Assembly: GCF_032854445.1 (NCBI RefSeq)
Contig: NC_088306.1
Coordinates: 744,501-808,500, forward strand
Direction of reading: 5' to 3'
DNA: 64,000 nucleotides
Origin: Liolophura sinensis
Lineage: Eukaryota > Mollusca > Polyplacophora > Chitonida > Chitonidae
A program made the translations under genes and the position numbers. A model generated the notes under the pieces. It was not told the DNA's origin and ran no database searches. It saw only the letters and a list, made by a program, of their open reading frames with translations. How positions within the stretch are numbered: position 1 is the first letter of the stretch; each line of letters begins with the position of its first letter. Positions 23,216 to 35,200 of this stretch are shown here, one piece after another.

Positions 23216-24720
23216 GTAAAACTAGGAGCAAACGGCTTGGCACATACAAATCCCAGCATATAAATCGGGGAAGTAAAACTCGGAACACACGCTTTGTGAA
23301 TAAAACTCTTAACGTACAACTCGGGAGTAAAACTAGGAACACACGGCTTGGAGCATACAACTCCCAGCGTACAACTCGGGATGTAAAAATAGGAACATAC
23401 GGCTTGGCACATACAACTACCAGCGTACAGCTCAAGATGTAAAAATAGGAACATACGGCTTGGCACATACAACTACCAGCGTACAGCTCAAGATGTAAAA
23501 CTAGGAAAACACGGCTTGGCTCATACAACTGCCAGCGTACAACTCGGGATGTCAAACTAGGAACAGACGGCTTGGCACATACAACTCCTAGCGTACAACT
23601 CGGGATGTCAAACTAGGAACACACGGCTTGGTACATACTACTGGCAGCGTACAACTCGGGATGTCAAACTAGGAACAGACGGCTTGGCACATACAACTCC
23701 CAGCGTATAAATCGGGCACGTAAAACTCGGAACACACGCTTTGTAAATACAACTCCTAACGTACAGCTCGGGAGTAAAACTAGGAGGACACTGATTGGTG
23801 CATACAACAGCGTACAACTCGGGATGTAAAAATAGGAACATACGGCTTGGAGCATACAACTACCAGGGTACAACTCAGCGTACAACGTGGGATGTAATAG
23901 TTGGAACACCCGGCTTGGCGCATACAACTCCCAGCGTATAAATCGGGATGTAAAACTAGGAGAGCACGGCTTGCTGCATACAACTTCTAACGTACAACTG
24001 GTGATGTCAAAGTCGGAACACCTGGCTTGGCGCATACAACTCCCGGCGTATAAATTGGGATGTAAAACTAGGAGAACACGGCTTGGAGCATACAACTACC
24101 AGGGTACAACTCGACATGTAAAACTCGGAACACACGGCTTGTCACATACAACTCCCAGCGTATAAATCGGGGAAGTAAAACTCAGAACACACGCTTGGTG
24201 CATACAAGTCCTAACGTACAACTCGGGATGTAAAACTCAGAACACACGGCTTGGCACATACAACTCCCAGCATAAACCTCTGGGTGTAAAACTATCAGCA
24301 CACGACTTTGGCAAATACAACTCCTAACGTACAACTCGGGATGTAAAACTCGGAACACACGGATTGGCGCATACAACTTCCAGCGTACAACTCAGCTATG
24401 TAAAACTAGGAGCACACTCCTTGCCTCATACAACTCGGAGGGCACAACTCCCAGCGTACAACTCGGGGTGTAAAACTAGGAACACACCGCTTGAGGCATA
24501 CAATTCGGAGTATACAACTCGGGGGTTATACAACTTGGAGTGTACAGCTTGTAGGGTGTAAGATAAGAAAAACACAGCTTAGCGCTACACCTTAGAGCGT
24601 AAAACTCGGGGGTGTAAAACTGGAAACATACAAATTGGGGCATGCGACTCGGAGTGTACATCTCTGGGGTGTAAAACTATAAACACACAGCTTGGGGCAT
24701 ACCACACGGAACATATAACT
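23216..24720. repeat. 56-bp minisatellite, about 26 units
   Basis: Unit AACTCGGGATGTAAAACTAG, GAACACACGGCTTGGCACAT, ACAACTCCCAGCGTAC. Moderately diverged with small indels, so units run from about 50 to 60 bp; the right third is the most decayed. Read on either strand it gives cysteine-rich open frames that are array artefacts. Confidence 0.93.
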
Positions 24721-24757
24721 TAAAGGCGTTTTTGACAGATTGATGTATACAATGTAA

Positions 24758-25012
24758 TATTTATTTATTTGATTGGAGTTTTATCTCTTCTTCAAGAATA
24801 TTTAATTATACGAGGGCGGCCAGCATTATAGTGAAACGAAACCGAGTTGTGCCAGGGAGCAACCCACGTTTATTCGCAGGTTACTAACAGACCTACCTCA
24901 TACGGTCAGAGGGGAAGCCAGGATAAGCTGGACTTGAACTCATAGCGACCGCGTTAGTGAGAGGCTCCAGGGTCATGGCGCCGCTTTGGCACGGTAACCA
25001 CGGCGGCCCCAT
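24758..25012 (-). mobile_element. SINE family A, near full length, inverted
   Basis: Tail-first: TATTTATTTGATTGGAG, TACGAGGGCGGCCAGCATTA, then AGCTGGACTTGAACTCATAG (the inverted B box) and GCGACCGCGTTAGTGAGAGG. It ends at CACGGTAACCACGGCGGCCC, the tRNA-like 5' end. Confidence 0.9.
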
Positions 25013-25317
25013 GCAACTTAGTAAGGTAGCGCTCCAGGCCCAGTGTAAAAAACACTATTTTTGATGGTCATATATGCACTCATATCCGGTTACAACTCAA
25101 TTTCAAATTTCCCAATAACTTAGAAAAACAAGTAAGCCCTGTTGGGTAAATACTGATTTATATTGAATGCATCTATTTATATGGACCAACAAACCACATA
25201 CCGGCTTACACTTACACTTCATGGGTTTACAGTCTTTCTGTGTTTAAGCAGAAAAATTTTCAATCAAAAAAAATAGTTTTTGTATTTCTCGGAATAAGAG
25301 ATGATGCATGTAATGCA

Positions 25318-25372
25318 CACACCCCCCACCCCCACCCCCCACCAACCACCAACCACCAACCACCCCCGACCC
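25318..25372. repeat. C/A-rich low-complexity tract
   Basis: Runs of CCCCCACC and CCAACCACCAACCA about 55 bp long. The surrounding 25013-25965 shows no other feature. Confidence 0.85.
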
Positions 25373-25965
25373 CTCATAAGTATACACACAAACGGATGTA
25401 CAACGACTTCCTGGTAAAAGTTCAGTAACAGGTACAATCATGAACCCATTCTTCACAGCACTCGTATCTTTCCACACGCGCTTAGTTTCCATGGTAACGC
25501 TATGTCTTCAGTACTGGTCGCTATGGCGTTAACCGTAAATCTACGAACGCTTTGTGAAACCGGTGTCTATAACGATTTTATAAATGATATCTGAATTTAC
25601 AGGAAAAGTACAATTGCTAACGTTTGCGTGGCAAACTACTTTTCAAATCGTCTCGAGGTCGTTGTCCGCAGGACGCGAGTCACCAGCTCATCAGGAAACA
25701 TTTATGTTGAAAATCCTAATAAACTGAAGAGCGAACTTTTCAATGCGGTTTCATTTAAACCGTTTTTTTCTATAAATATTTGAAAAACAAAGCTCATGCA
25801 CACTACGTCAAGTAATAAATCACTAAAATCTTAGTCATCTTTCTTAATGGCTCCCATAATATGTCTAGTACGGAATTTAAATTGTTCAGTATAATGCTCA
25901 GTTGTAAACTAAGATGGACAAACAAACATGTTGAATATATTTCCAAAATACTGTGTGTTAAAACA

Positions 25966-26212
25966 TTTAGTTGGTTAGCACGCTAGCGCAGCGTAATGAC
26001 CCAGAAGCCTCTCACCAATGCGGTCGTTGTGAGTTCAAGTCCAGCTCATGCTGGCCTCCTCTCCGGCCATATGTGGGAAGGTTTTTGGATGGTCGCGGGT
26101 TTCCGGGCGGCTGTGCCCGGTTTCTTCCCACCATAATGCTGGCCGCCGTCGTATAAGCGGAATATTCTTGAATGCGGCGTAAAAGACCAATCAAATACAT
26201 ACATAAATTAAA
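25966..26212 (+). mobile_element. SINE family A, full-length head
   Basis: Begins AGTTGGTTAGCACGCTAGCG (A-box region of the tRNA-like head), then ACCCAGAAGCCTCTCACC, B box GAGTTCAAGTCCAGC, body, GCCGTCGTATAAGCGG and ACCAATCAAATACATACA. The body is shortened in the middle. Confidence 0.92.
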
Positions 26213-27427
26213 ACATTTACAACAGGCCGGTAATAAAAACTCATATTTATTTTCTATTGGGCTATTTTTTCTGCTTATCTTTTATAAGCAAATGCCTTAT
26301 AGGGAAATACTTTCTCGTCTCACTTTAAGCCTCTCCTTTCATTGCCAGATGAGCTCTCTGTGTCATACCATTCCCTAGTGGGTTATAGCGATCAAGGGAT
26401 TAAAAGAAGTAACCCACACTCCCCCTAACACCGTGGCTAACGTATAATTAACTAAAAACAAATGCCTGGATGCTAATTGCAATTTATTAGACGTCAAGGG
26501 TCTACAGTTACTCAAAATAGGTGGTGTTGTCATCACATTTATTAGACAATCCCATGAAAAGAATTCACAGGGACTTTATTTCACAACTAAGAACAACTAA
26601 AGCCTTATACACTATACAAGCCGAGAGGAATTCGACAGTTTACATTCAAATCGATGTTTGAAAAGGGAATATACCGCATCATTTAGGATAGTGTAGGATT
26701 TAAACAAAGTCTTATACTAAATTGTGTGTATCTCTCACTTTTTGAATTTCCAAATGTTATTATATAGTTTGGAAATGTTTATTATTCGCTTTTGTTTTTT
26801 TTTTTTTTTTTTTTTTTTTGGACGGAGAAGTTTAAGATTCCACAGCTTCATTGTTGAAAGGGATTTTATTACATTAACGTATCCACGGAGCAGTACATTG
26901 TGAAAGGTAGGCATTCTGGTTTCCCCCTCCTCCCATAAGACTGACCGTCGTCGTGTGGCGTTAAATAACGTGGCGTTAAAAAACAAGACAATAAAAAAAT
27001 AATAAATCCCTGGCTTGAAATAACCACTTCGTATATTCAAGCATCTATCCATCACTGACAGATCAAATTTTGTGGGTTTAGTGTAGCTCAACACAGCTGA
27101 TCGAATTTACTTATTGCACAGGTTTGTCACGTGGGAGAGACGTACAGAACAGAACATCGCAGAAACAGCGACATTTGACACTGGACAAATGTTTGCTAAC
27201 AAGTTTTGTTTGGTCGACTGGCACAAATTAGGTCAACCTGCCTAAAAAAACAACAACAACGCTGACAGACATGCCATGTCACGAATAGGATCTCGAGAGT
27301 TGAGTGTGTTTAATGCACGTCAAGCTAAGTGGTATAGCCTATAGGGGACAAACAATTCTAAATATAAAAGACCACAGCATCCATGTTACTGAGAACAAGG
27401 CCGTATCTTAACTGTCAACCCCAGCTA
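26213..27427. other. Intergenic; poly(T) tract only
   Basis: Poly(T) of about 25 at 26795-26819. A weak SINE-A-like remnant (CTCCCATAAGACTGACCGTC) may lie at 26925-26985. No gene seen. Confidence 0.45.
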
Positions 27428-27541
27428 GGTTATGGTGCAACTTGCGGATGGTCGTGGAGTTCTCCTGGACCCTTCCCGATTTTCCTGCCGTCGAATACGT
27501 GAAAAATTCTCGAGTACGACGTCAAACACCAATTAAATAAT
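27428..27541 (+). mobile_element. SINE family A, 3' fragment
   Basis: CTTGCGGATGGTCGTGGAG, then a shortened TTTTCCTGCCGTCGAATACG, TTCTCGAGTACGACGTCAAA and CACCAATTAAATAA. The head is missing. Confidence 0.82.
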
Positions 27542-27956
27542 TCGATTTTAGCCAAACTCTTCATGTAAATACTTAAGTTGCTTAAACGGTAGCAACTCAG
27601 ACACCCTCTAGCACCACAAATGTCGACATCGGCTAAAAACTGTGGAAATGCTTATCATGACTGGCTTAATAATGGCTTATTCTCCTGGAGTCTACAAATT
27701 ATTACCAGTCCTTATATTTTCTTTGCGTTTCTTACAATAGGGCCTCTGTAGTTTTCTATATAGGCCTGTATGAGGAAGAAGGAAAAATATTTTGAAGAGT
27801 ATATGGCTTCGGTTATACCTTAGCGAGAAAGAGTGTTGATGGTATGTGTGGACATATTCGGAATATAAAAGACTTTCGACATTCAGTGCTTTCAGGTGAA
27901 TACAGAATTCTCCTCTGTCTTTAAAAGGATTGTCAGGTACCAGACGAATGTGGGCG

Positions 27957-28160
27957 ATTTATTCCGGGTACTCAAGTTTATTGCGGGCACTCCGGTTTAC
28001 TTTGGGCACACTGGTTTGCTCGGGGCATTACGGTTTACTCTGGATACTCCGGTGTCCTCCGGGCACTCGAGTTTACTCTGGGTGCTCCGGTTTCCTCCGG
28101 GAACTTCGGTTTACTCTGGGCACTCCAGTTTACTCCGGGCAATTCGGTTTATTCCACCCA
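27957..28160. repeat. 19-bp minisatellite, about 10 units
   Basis: Unit GGTTTACTCTGGGCACTCC with substitutions but steady register. It abuts CCACCCACAAACCTGACCGC, a decayed SINE-A tail (to about 28230). The unit resembles the GGGCACTCCGGTTTCCTCC segment of tRNA-SINE bodies in this window, so it may also have grown from one. Confidence 0.85.
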
Positions 28161-28327
28161 CAAACCTGACCGCCATTATGTTAGTGAAAAAGTTTTGGAT
28201 ACAGGCTTAAATCAAAATAATAAATAATTAAATTAGCAAACAATAAGTAAATTATGAATAAATGTACGTATAGAAACGCTCTCATTTAGCTAATCTACAA
28301 ATTCCACGTGTTCATGGTGCAATAGCT

Positions 28328-28420
28328 TATTTATTTTACTTATTTGATTGGTGTTTTACGCCATACTCAAGAATATTTCACTTATACGACGGCGGCCAGC
28401 ATTATGGTGCAATAACTGGC
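28328..28420 (-). mobile_element. SINE family A, tail fragment
   Basis: TTGATTGGTGTTTTACGCCA, TACTCAAGAATATTTCAC, TACGACGGCGGCCAGCATTA. Only the 3' 90 bp remain. Confidence 0.88.
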
Positions 28421-28672
28421 TGCATGTCCAGGGATATTTCATCAGTTTGCTCATTTGTCTGCCTGTCAAAGTTGTAATGACTTAGAAATTGGTTTTCCCC
28501 AGAAATTTAAATATAGGTTTGTGTACTCATGCTGGTTACAGTATACTCTAACAAACCTAATTGCATCACAAGCCATAAAATAACCGACACAGTAAAGTGA
28601 AACGATATCCGGTGCGGAAATCGGATGAGTAATCCAATCCCGCGGATTAATTTTAACTGGCTTCAGTTTGCG

Positions 28673-28680
28673 TATAAATA
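28673..28680 (+). promoter_or_regulatory. TATA-like box, distal
   Basis: TATAAATA about 315 bp before the start codon of the gene at 28988. It would imply a longer 5' leader; the proximal box at 28897 is the simpler choice. Confidence 0.35.
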
Positions 28681-28896
28681 GGTCCGTGTGGTCAGATTGA
28701 CATGTAGCGGCTATAGAAGTCCACGTGGGGAGAACGCAGACGAGTTCATACTACACTGCTGCCGGTCACATGTGCTCGCGAGGAGTTTGACAGCCACAAC
28801 TAGATTCAGCGGTTAACTCACTGTCGCTTTGTTAAGCGGATTCGGCCGCATTTTTGTGATACCGCTCTAACTGCATTAACAAACGTTCCAGTCAAC

Positions 28897-28904
28897 TATA
28901 TAAA
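28897..28904 (+). promoter_or_regulatory. TATA box, proximal
   Basis: TATATAAA 91 bp before ATG 28988. With initiation about 30 bp downstream, this gives a 5' leader of about 60 nt. Confidence 0.5.
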
Positions 28905-28987
28905 CCACTCCAGAACTTGGCGGTACAAGCAATCGTATATTTTAGCAGTGCGATTCTGGTGTAGATAAAGTACATCTGTGATAAACC

Positions 28988-29261
28988 ATGGTGTATCAGC
29001 TTGTAGAGTTTCTATGTCTGACAGCGATCCTGTTATTGGGCTGCGCAGCCCAAGACAGAACCAACGCCACGAGAGATCTCGGTTTCTCCGATGACGACTC
29101 GAGACTTTGTTTTGTGAAGACTCTTAATCAGGATGGGCGCGTGATCGCTGTGACGTCACTGGGTGAGATACCTCACGATGATGCTGCCCGTTTCGACACT
29201 GGCATCATCTGGAGACGGCCCTCAAGAATGGGAAGGGTTGGGCTGAGCGGTGAAGGTCATG
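28988..29261 (+). CDS. Signal-peptide exon of the secreted protein
   Basis: ATG in good context (AAACCATGG). 91 codons plus one base to donor GTATGT at 29262. Alternative GT sites at 29250 and 29256 are weaker and leave the same phase. Without splicing, the frame stops at TAG after five more codons. A palindromic TGACGTCA lies inside the exon at 29151-29158. GC content is higher than in the surrounding DNA. Confidence 0.7.
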
Positions 29262-32200
29262 GTATGTCATTTATCTAGTTGATGCCCTGAATAGCTTAGA
29301 TCTATAAGTAAGCAAAGTAACTCCAAAGAAATTCATTTTGACGATCTCAATATTTCGACTTCAGTTAAGTCATCGTCAGGAGAAGTGTGCCAAGTGGGCA
29401 CGTTTTAGCTGTGTACATGGTATACAGTAGGCTGCCAGAAAATCAGCAAATGTTACTTTGCTTATTTAGCATGTCACTTATGTATACAGTCATGTTAAAT
29501 CTGTACATTCTACAAGGTAATCTGTTAAACTGACAGAAAACTCAGTTGTTTGAGTGATGGCAGAATAGATTATGCTATTCCTTTGAACTATTATGTTATT
29601 TGTAACAAGCTTTTCTGTCATTAAAAACTACATGAAAAGATACTATAAAACGAAGAGCAAGGTTTTAAGAAAGTGAAGAAAGATATGCCAAAAAAAAAAA
29701 AACATAGAAAAAAATAATCGATATTCAAAATCTCCAGTCACAGCGCTAATTTCGCGAACATCGTTCATCGCCATTCATTTCTCAGAAAACAACAAAAATC
29801 CGTTTTTGTTGGTGTAGAAAGAACTTTTGGCCCCTGTAAGTGCAATTTGCAGAATCAGATTCCAAACTAAATACACACTATAGCCAAAATTTGTTAAATG
29901 TTGACATAGTAGTATGTTTCCTGAGCAATATAATGTTCTGTTATAGACAACAAAATACCTCATTACGCCAGTGAACTTATTTTGGCGGAGTAACAAACAT
30001 ATCCGCTATGTATAACATAATACTGATTTATTTACTTCATTGGTGCTTTTCGCCGTACTCAAGAATATTTCCCTTATACGATGGCGGCCAGCATTATGGT
30101 AGGAGGAAACCGTGCAGAGCAATAGCATTAAAATACATGTGTACTATAGTTACATCAGTACATTCCCTGTGGTCCGCATGTCTAATGGCTAAATCAGAGT
30201 ACAGCCCGTCAAGATACATATCTGAAACAGTGATACTTATGTCAGCCCTTTTCACAGAACAACTGGAAGTACATGTAGATATCAGTACGTAGATGAACAG
30301 AAGGGTACAGGGCGGTACATGAAGGCTGTGTACATTTGACCTAATATATATGAGTATGTTTATATTTATTGTTAAGAAGTTGGATGCTTGTTTTTTGACA
30401 AATCCAAATGCATTGTTAAATGAGTTGATTTGTGAATACCGCGTTTGGCCTAACGTTGACGACTAAATTATTCATTTGCCTGATTATAAGAATTCTGTTT
30501 ATGCCAGAAAAAATGCTTGATTTCTTTAGAAGATGTTGTATTCGTGTACCAGCCCTTAAACAAAAAGGACGTTTCGAAAGTGCTGTTGAAAACGAAAATC
30601 GTATTTTTCATGTGAAATTTTAGGATACACACAGTAATTTCTTGTAAGTTGTTACACACGTAGTGTTCCGCTCACGAAATACTTCCGAAAGTCGCACACA
30701 GAGTTCCATATGGTCTTTACCACAGTCGTCTTTGCACACGGTTATGAACAAAGAAAGGCTTTGAACTCTGGGTTTGTGGTTAACCTACCCTTTTCTAAGA
30801 CTACACTGTAATGCTGAGGTTTGCTGAGATACACATCCGCTAAGCATTCCCATGCAGAAGAGTGCCTGTGGTTGAAACATCACAAGCTGATCTACACATA
30901 TCTGAATAGCATCCATGGGAAAACATATCGATGAGACTATTAATTGTGTCACGAACCAAAGCTTCTGTGCCACTTGGCAATTCTCTACATTTCTGTACAA
31001 AGTGTGCTTGCAGCTTTCAGTAAAAAGAAAAGCTGTAAATTTATTTATTTATTTGATTGATTTAATAATACTTCACCTATACAACGGCTGCCAGCATTAT
31101 GGTGGGGGGAAACCCACGACCATCCGCTGGTTACTGTCAAACCTTCTCACGCACGGTCGGAGAGGAAGCCAGCGAGAGCTGGACTATACCTCACAGCGAC
31201 CGCAGGTTTCAGTCAAAGTTGTAAATAAAAGATTCTATCCCACTAGATAAATGTTTCAAGAGTACGTAGTTTTATTAGTGTCTTATTAAACCTACAGATA
31301 TTATAACAGTTTGTTTCATTGTGTTAACTGAATGGCTAGAAGAAACACACTTGGAAACCCACGTGTTGCTTTATAGTTTTAGACGTAATTTTATTTATTT
31401 ATTTGTTAAACGAATCTTGCTAATAACGCAATACTCGGCTGATGTTTATTTATTTATTTATTCGATCGGTGTTTTGCGCCATACTCAAAAATATTTCACT
31501 TTTACGACAGCGGCCAGCATTACGGTGGGTGGAAACCGGGCGCAGCCCGGGGGAAACCCACGACCATCCGCAGGTTGCTGGGAGACCTTCCCACGTACGT
31601 TCGTAGAGGAAGCTGGCATGAGCTGGACTCACAGCGACCGCAATGGTAAGAGACTCCTGGTCAATTACGCTGCGCTAGCGCCCACTCGGCTGATGGAGCT
31701 CGAAGATTAATTGTGAACAATACAATTAGAAAAAGAAACAACAAGTTTCTCAGAATTTGATTTTTTAAAAAATTAATTTGGGTTTTAACCTGGTATACTA
31801 GAATGTTTTACTTAATCAACGGCTACAGGGTGTAAGGGAAATAGAGTAGGCCTATAGGGAAAAGACCACGGCCAATTGTCTGGCTTAATACTACAGCCGC
31901 ATTATCAGGAGCGGAGTTGGCGAGCCTGTCTGTGGACTACGTTGACAGGGTCTCTTTGGGGATTTTCATATTTCCATTAACGAGATAACCGTACCTCTTC
32001 CTTATTTATGTTTGTTGGTGTGTCGCGTCATTGTCAAGGGTAGGTCTATGGATAAAAACCTCTTTTTGACCTCCTTTTCTAGAGAGCTCTTTCTAATGGC
32101 TCGTGACCTAGACAGTGGATACTTGTGTACATTTGACTGGATTTTCATTTATTTAATAACTCATAGTAACACAAAACTATAATCGTACAGTCGGGAATAA

Positions 32201-35200
32201 AGATCCATGGAACTTATTCTATCCCTATACCTGCACATGTTAGCGCTTATCTTAGCGCATGGGTGGATTACATGGATGAGCTAAAATGTGTAATTCTGAT
32301 GTTGTAGATAAATGTTTTTTCATCATAGTGATATTTTGTGGTATTTCGGCGTGAAAAATGGTAGGCCCGTATTAGTATTAGCAATACCACTGCAATATCC
32401 CTTCAGCCACGTGAAAGGGTTAATCCTTGTTACACCAGATTGTTGATCAATCGATCAGTCAGCCAATCCACCAGTCAGTCAAGCAGTCAGTCATCCAATC
32501 CACCAGTCAGCCAATCCACCAGTCACAGACAGTCAGTCATCCAATCCACCAGTCAGTCAGGCAGTTAGTCAGCCAATCCACCAGCCATTCAGGCAGTCAG
32601 TCAGCCAATCCACCAGTAAGTTAGGCAGTCAGTCGGCCAATCCACCAGTCAGCCAGGCAGTTAGTCAGCTAATCCACCTGTAAGTCAGTCAGTCAGTCAT
32701 CCAATCCACCAGTCAATCAGTAATTGAGTCAGTCAGCCAATCCATCAGTCAGTCAGTCTTCCAATCCATCAGCCAGTCAGGCAGTCAATCAGGCAATCCT
32801 CCAGCCATTCAGGCAGTCAGTCATCCAATCCACCAGTAAGTTAGGCAGTCAGTCGGCCAATCCACCAGTCAGCCAGGCAGTTAGTCAGCCAATCCACCTG
32901 TCAGCCAGTCAGTCAGTCATCCAATCCACCAGTCACTCAGGCAGTCAATCAGCCAATCCACCAGTCAGTCAGGCAGTCAGTCATCCAATCCACCAGTCAC
33001 TCAGGCAGTCAGTCATCCAACCCACCAGTCAGTCAGTCATCCAATCCACCAGTCACTCAGGCAGCCAGTCTGCCAATCTACCAGTCAGTCAGGCAGTCAG
33101 TCATCCAATCTACCAGTCAGTCAGGCAGTCAGTCAGCCAATCCACCAGTCAGTCAGGCAGTCAGTCATTCAATCCACCAGTAAGTTCGGCAGTCAGTCGG
33201 CCAAACCACCAGTCAGTCAGGCAGTTAGTCAGCCAATCCACCTGTCAGCCAGTCAGTCAGTCATCCAACCCATCAGTCACTCAGGCAGCCAGTCAGCCAA
33301 TCTACCAGTCAGTCAGGCAGTCAGTCATCCAATCCACCAGTCAGTCAGGCAGCCAGTCAGCCAATCCACCAGTTAGTCAGGCAGTCAATCAACCAATCCA
33401 CCAGTCAGGCAGTCAGTCAGCCAATCCACCAGTCAGTCAGGCAGTCAGTCATCCAATCCTCCAGTTAGGCAGGCAGTCAATCAGCCAATCCACCAGTCAG
33501 GCAGTCAGTCAGTCATCCAATCCACCAGTCACTCAGGCAGCCAGTCTGCCAATCTACCAGTCAGTCAGGCAGTCAGTCATCCAATCCACCAGTCAGTTAG
33601 GCAGTCAGTCAGCCAACCCACCACTCAGTCAGTCTTCCAATCCACCAGTCAGTCAGTCATCCAATCCACCAGTCACTCAGGCAGCCAGTCATCCAATCTA
33701 CCAGTCATCCAATCCACCAGTCAGTCAGGCAGTCATTCAGCCAATCCACCAGTCAGTCAGGCAGTCAGTCATTCAATCCACTAGTAAGTTAGGCAGTCAG
33801 TCGGCCAAACCACCAGTCAGTCAGGCAGTTAGTCAGCCAATCCACCTGTCAGCCAGTCAGTCAGTCATCCAATCCACCAGTCACTCAGGCAGCCAGTCAG
33901 CCAATCTACCAGTCAGTCAGGCAGTCAGTCATCCAATCCACCAGTCAGTGAAGCAGCCAGTCAGCCAATCCACCAGTCAGTCAGGCAATCAGCCAATCCA
34001 CCAGTCAGGCAGTCAGTCAGCCAATCCACCAGTCAGTCAGGCAGTCAGTCATCCAATCCACTAGTCAGTCAGGCAGTCAGTCATCCAATCCACCAGTCAG
34101 TCAGGCAGTCAGTCAGCCAACCCACCACTCAGTCAGTCTTCCAATCCACCAGTCAGTCAGTCATCCAATCCACCAGTCAGCCAGGCAGTCAATCATCCAA
34201 TCATTCAATCAATCAATCAATCAATCAATCAGTTTATCAGTCAGTCAACTCAATCAGTTCATCTATGTATAGCTTATCTCGATTCCATTATTTTTCTCCA
34301 TCCGTTTAGGTTTTGATATTTTGACTATGCCATAAAAAAAATGACCTTGCACTATCTGTTCACGAGATACCTTGTTTACTCGGGTCCAAGCTGGGCTAAC
34401 CATTGTTCTCTTGCCCTGAATGAGTAAGCCGTTACCATTTTGCACGCGTCATTCCAAAGGCAGTAAAATGAGCAATAAACTACACACTTAGGCTGGGATT
34501 ACTTTAATTAGGTTCGAAGGGTTCACCAATCCCTATTAAAGCATCTGTCACGTTAAATGTACTGAGCAATATCCCTGGCACTCATGAATCGGCTGGCTAC
34601 ATATATTACCATCGCCCACTTTGTTAGGGGAAGCCCCATCCTGGTTATTCGATTAGTCTGGGAGTCTGTACCCAAGATACTTGATACAACCAACCAGTGC
34701 CTGTTATCTACACCGAGACACATATTTTTTTCTAATGCCAGTGTTAACCGGGTTTTGTGACATGAATTTGTCTCCTGATAGCGCTCGTCTCTGCTACATC
34801 CGGAAATCGGTCTAGTGCATGCGATTAGTTTTGAACTGAGTGACCTTTGAGTAGGCTGTTGTTGTGGCGGAGAGCATACAGAGGTTATGTCATGGGTTAG
34901 GCGTACGTGTAACTAATCCTCCAGCCGCCCCTATCACTTACAGGAAGACAGTTTGTGAAGTTACCACATCGCTCAGTACTTTCTTTGACAGCTGAAAAGG
35001 TCAGTGTTTTCAAGAGTTCTAATTAGTGGTGGGAGGAAACCGGGTAGAGCCCTGGAGAAACCCACGGCCATCCGCAGGTTGCTGTCAGGCCCTCCCACGT
35101 AAGGCAATTAGAGTCAAGGAAAATACAAAAAGGAATTATCTTTCAATGGAAAGAGCCATATTTGAACCTTTTATTTACGTATTTTATTTTACTTTTTACT

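Larger units (their letters stand above)
29262..32426. other. Intron of gene 2, left part
   Basis: Holds three inverted SINE-A copies, listed separately. The rest shows no arrays and no further exon that I can support. Confidence 0.4.

Noticed and set aside
23182-24095. Overlapping cysteine-rich open frames on the - strand
   Set aside because: They read the 56-bp array in several frames; the Cys pattern is the repeat period.
32724-34064. 446-codon Ser/Gln-rich open frame as a protein gene
   Set aside because: It runs through a slipped 32-bp array; the unit length is not a multiple of 3 and no non-repeat coding sequence adjoins it.
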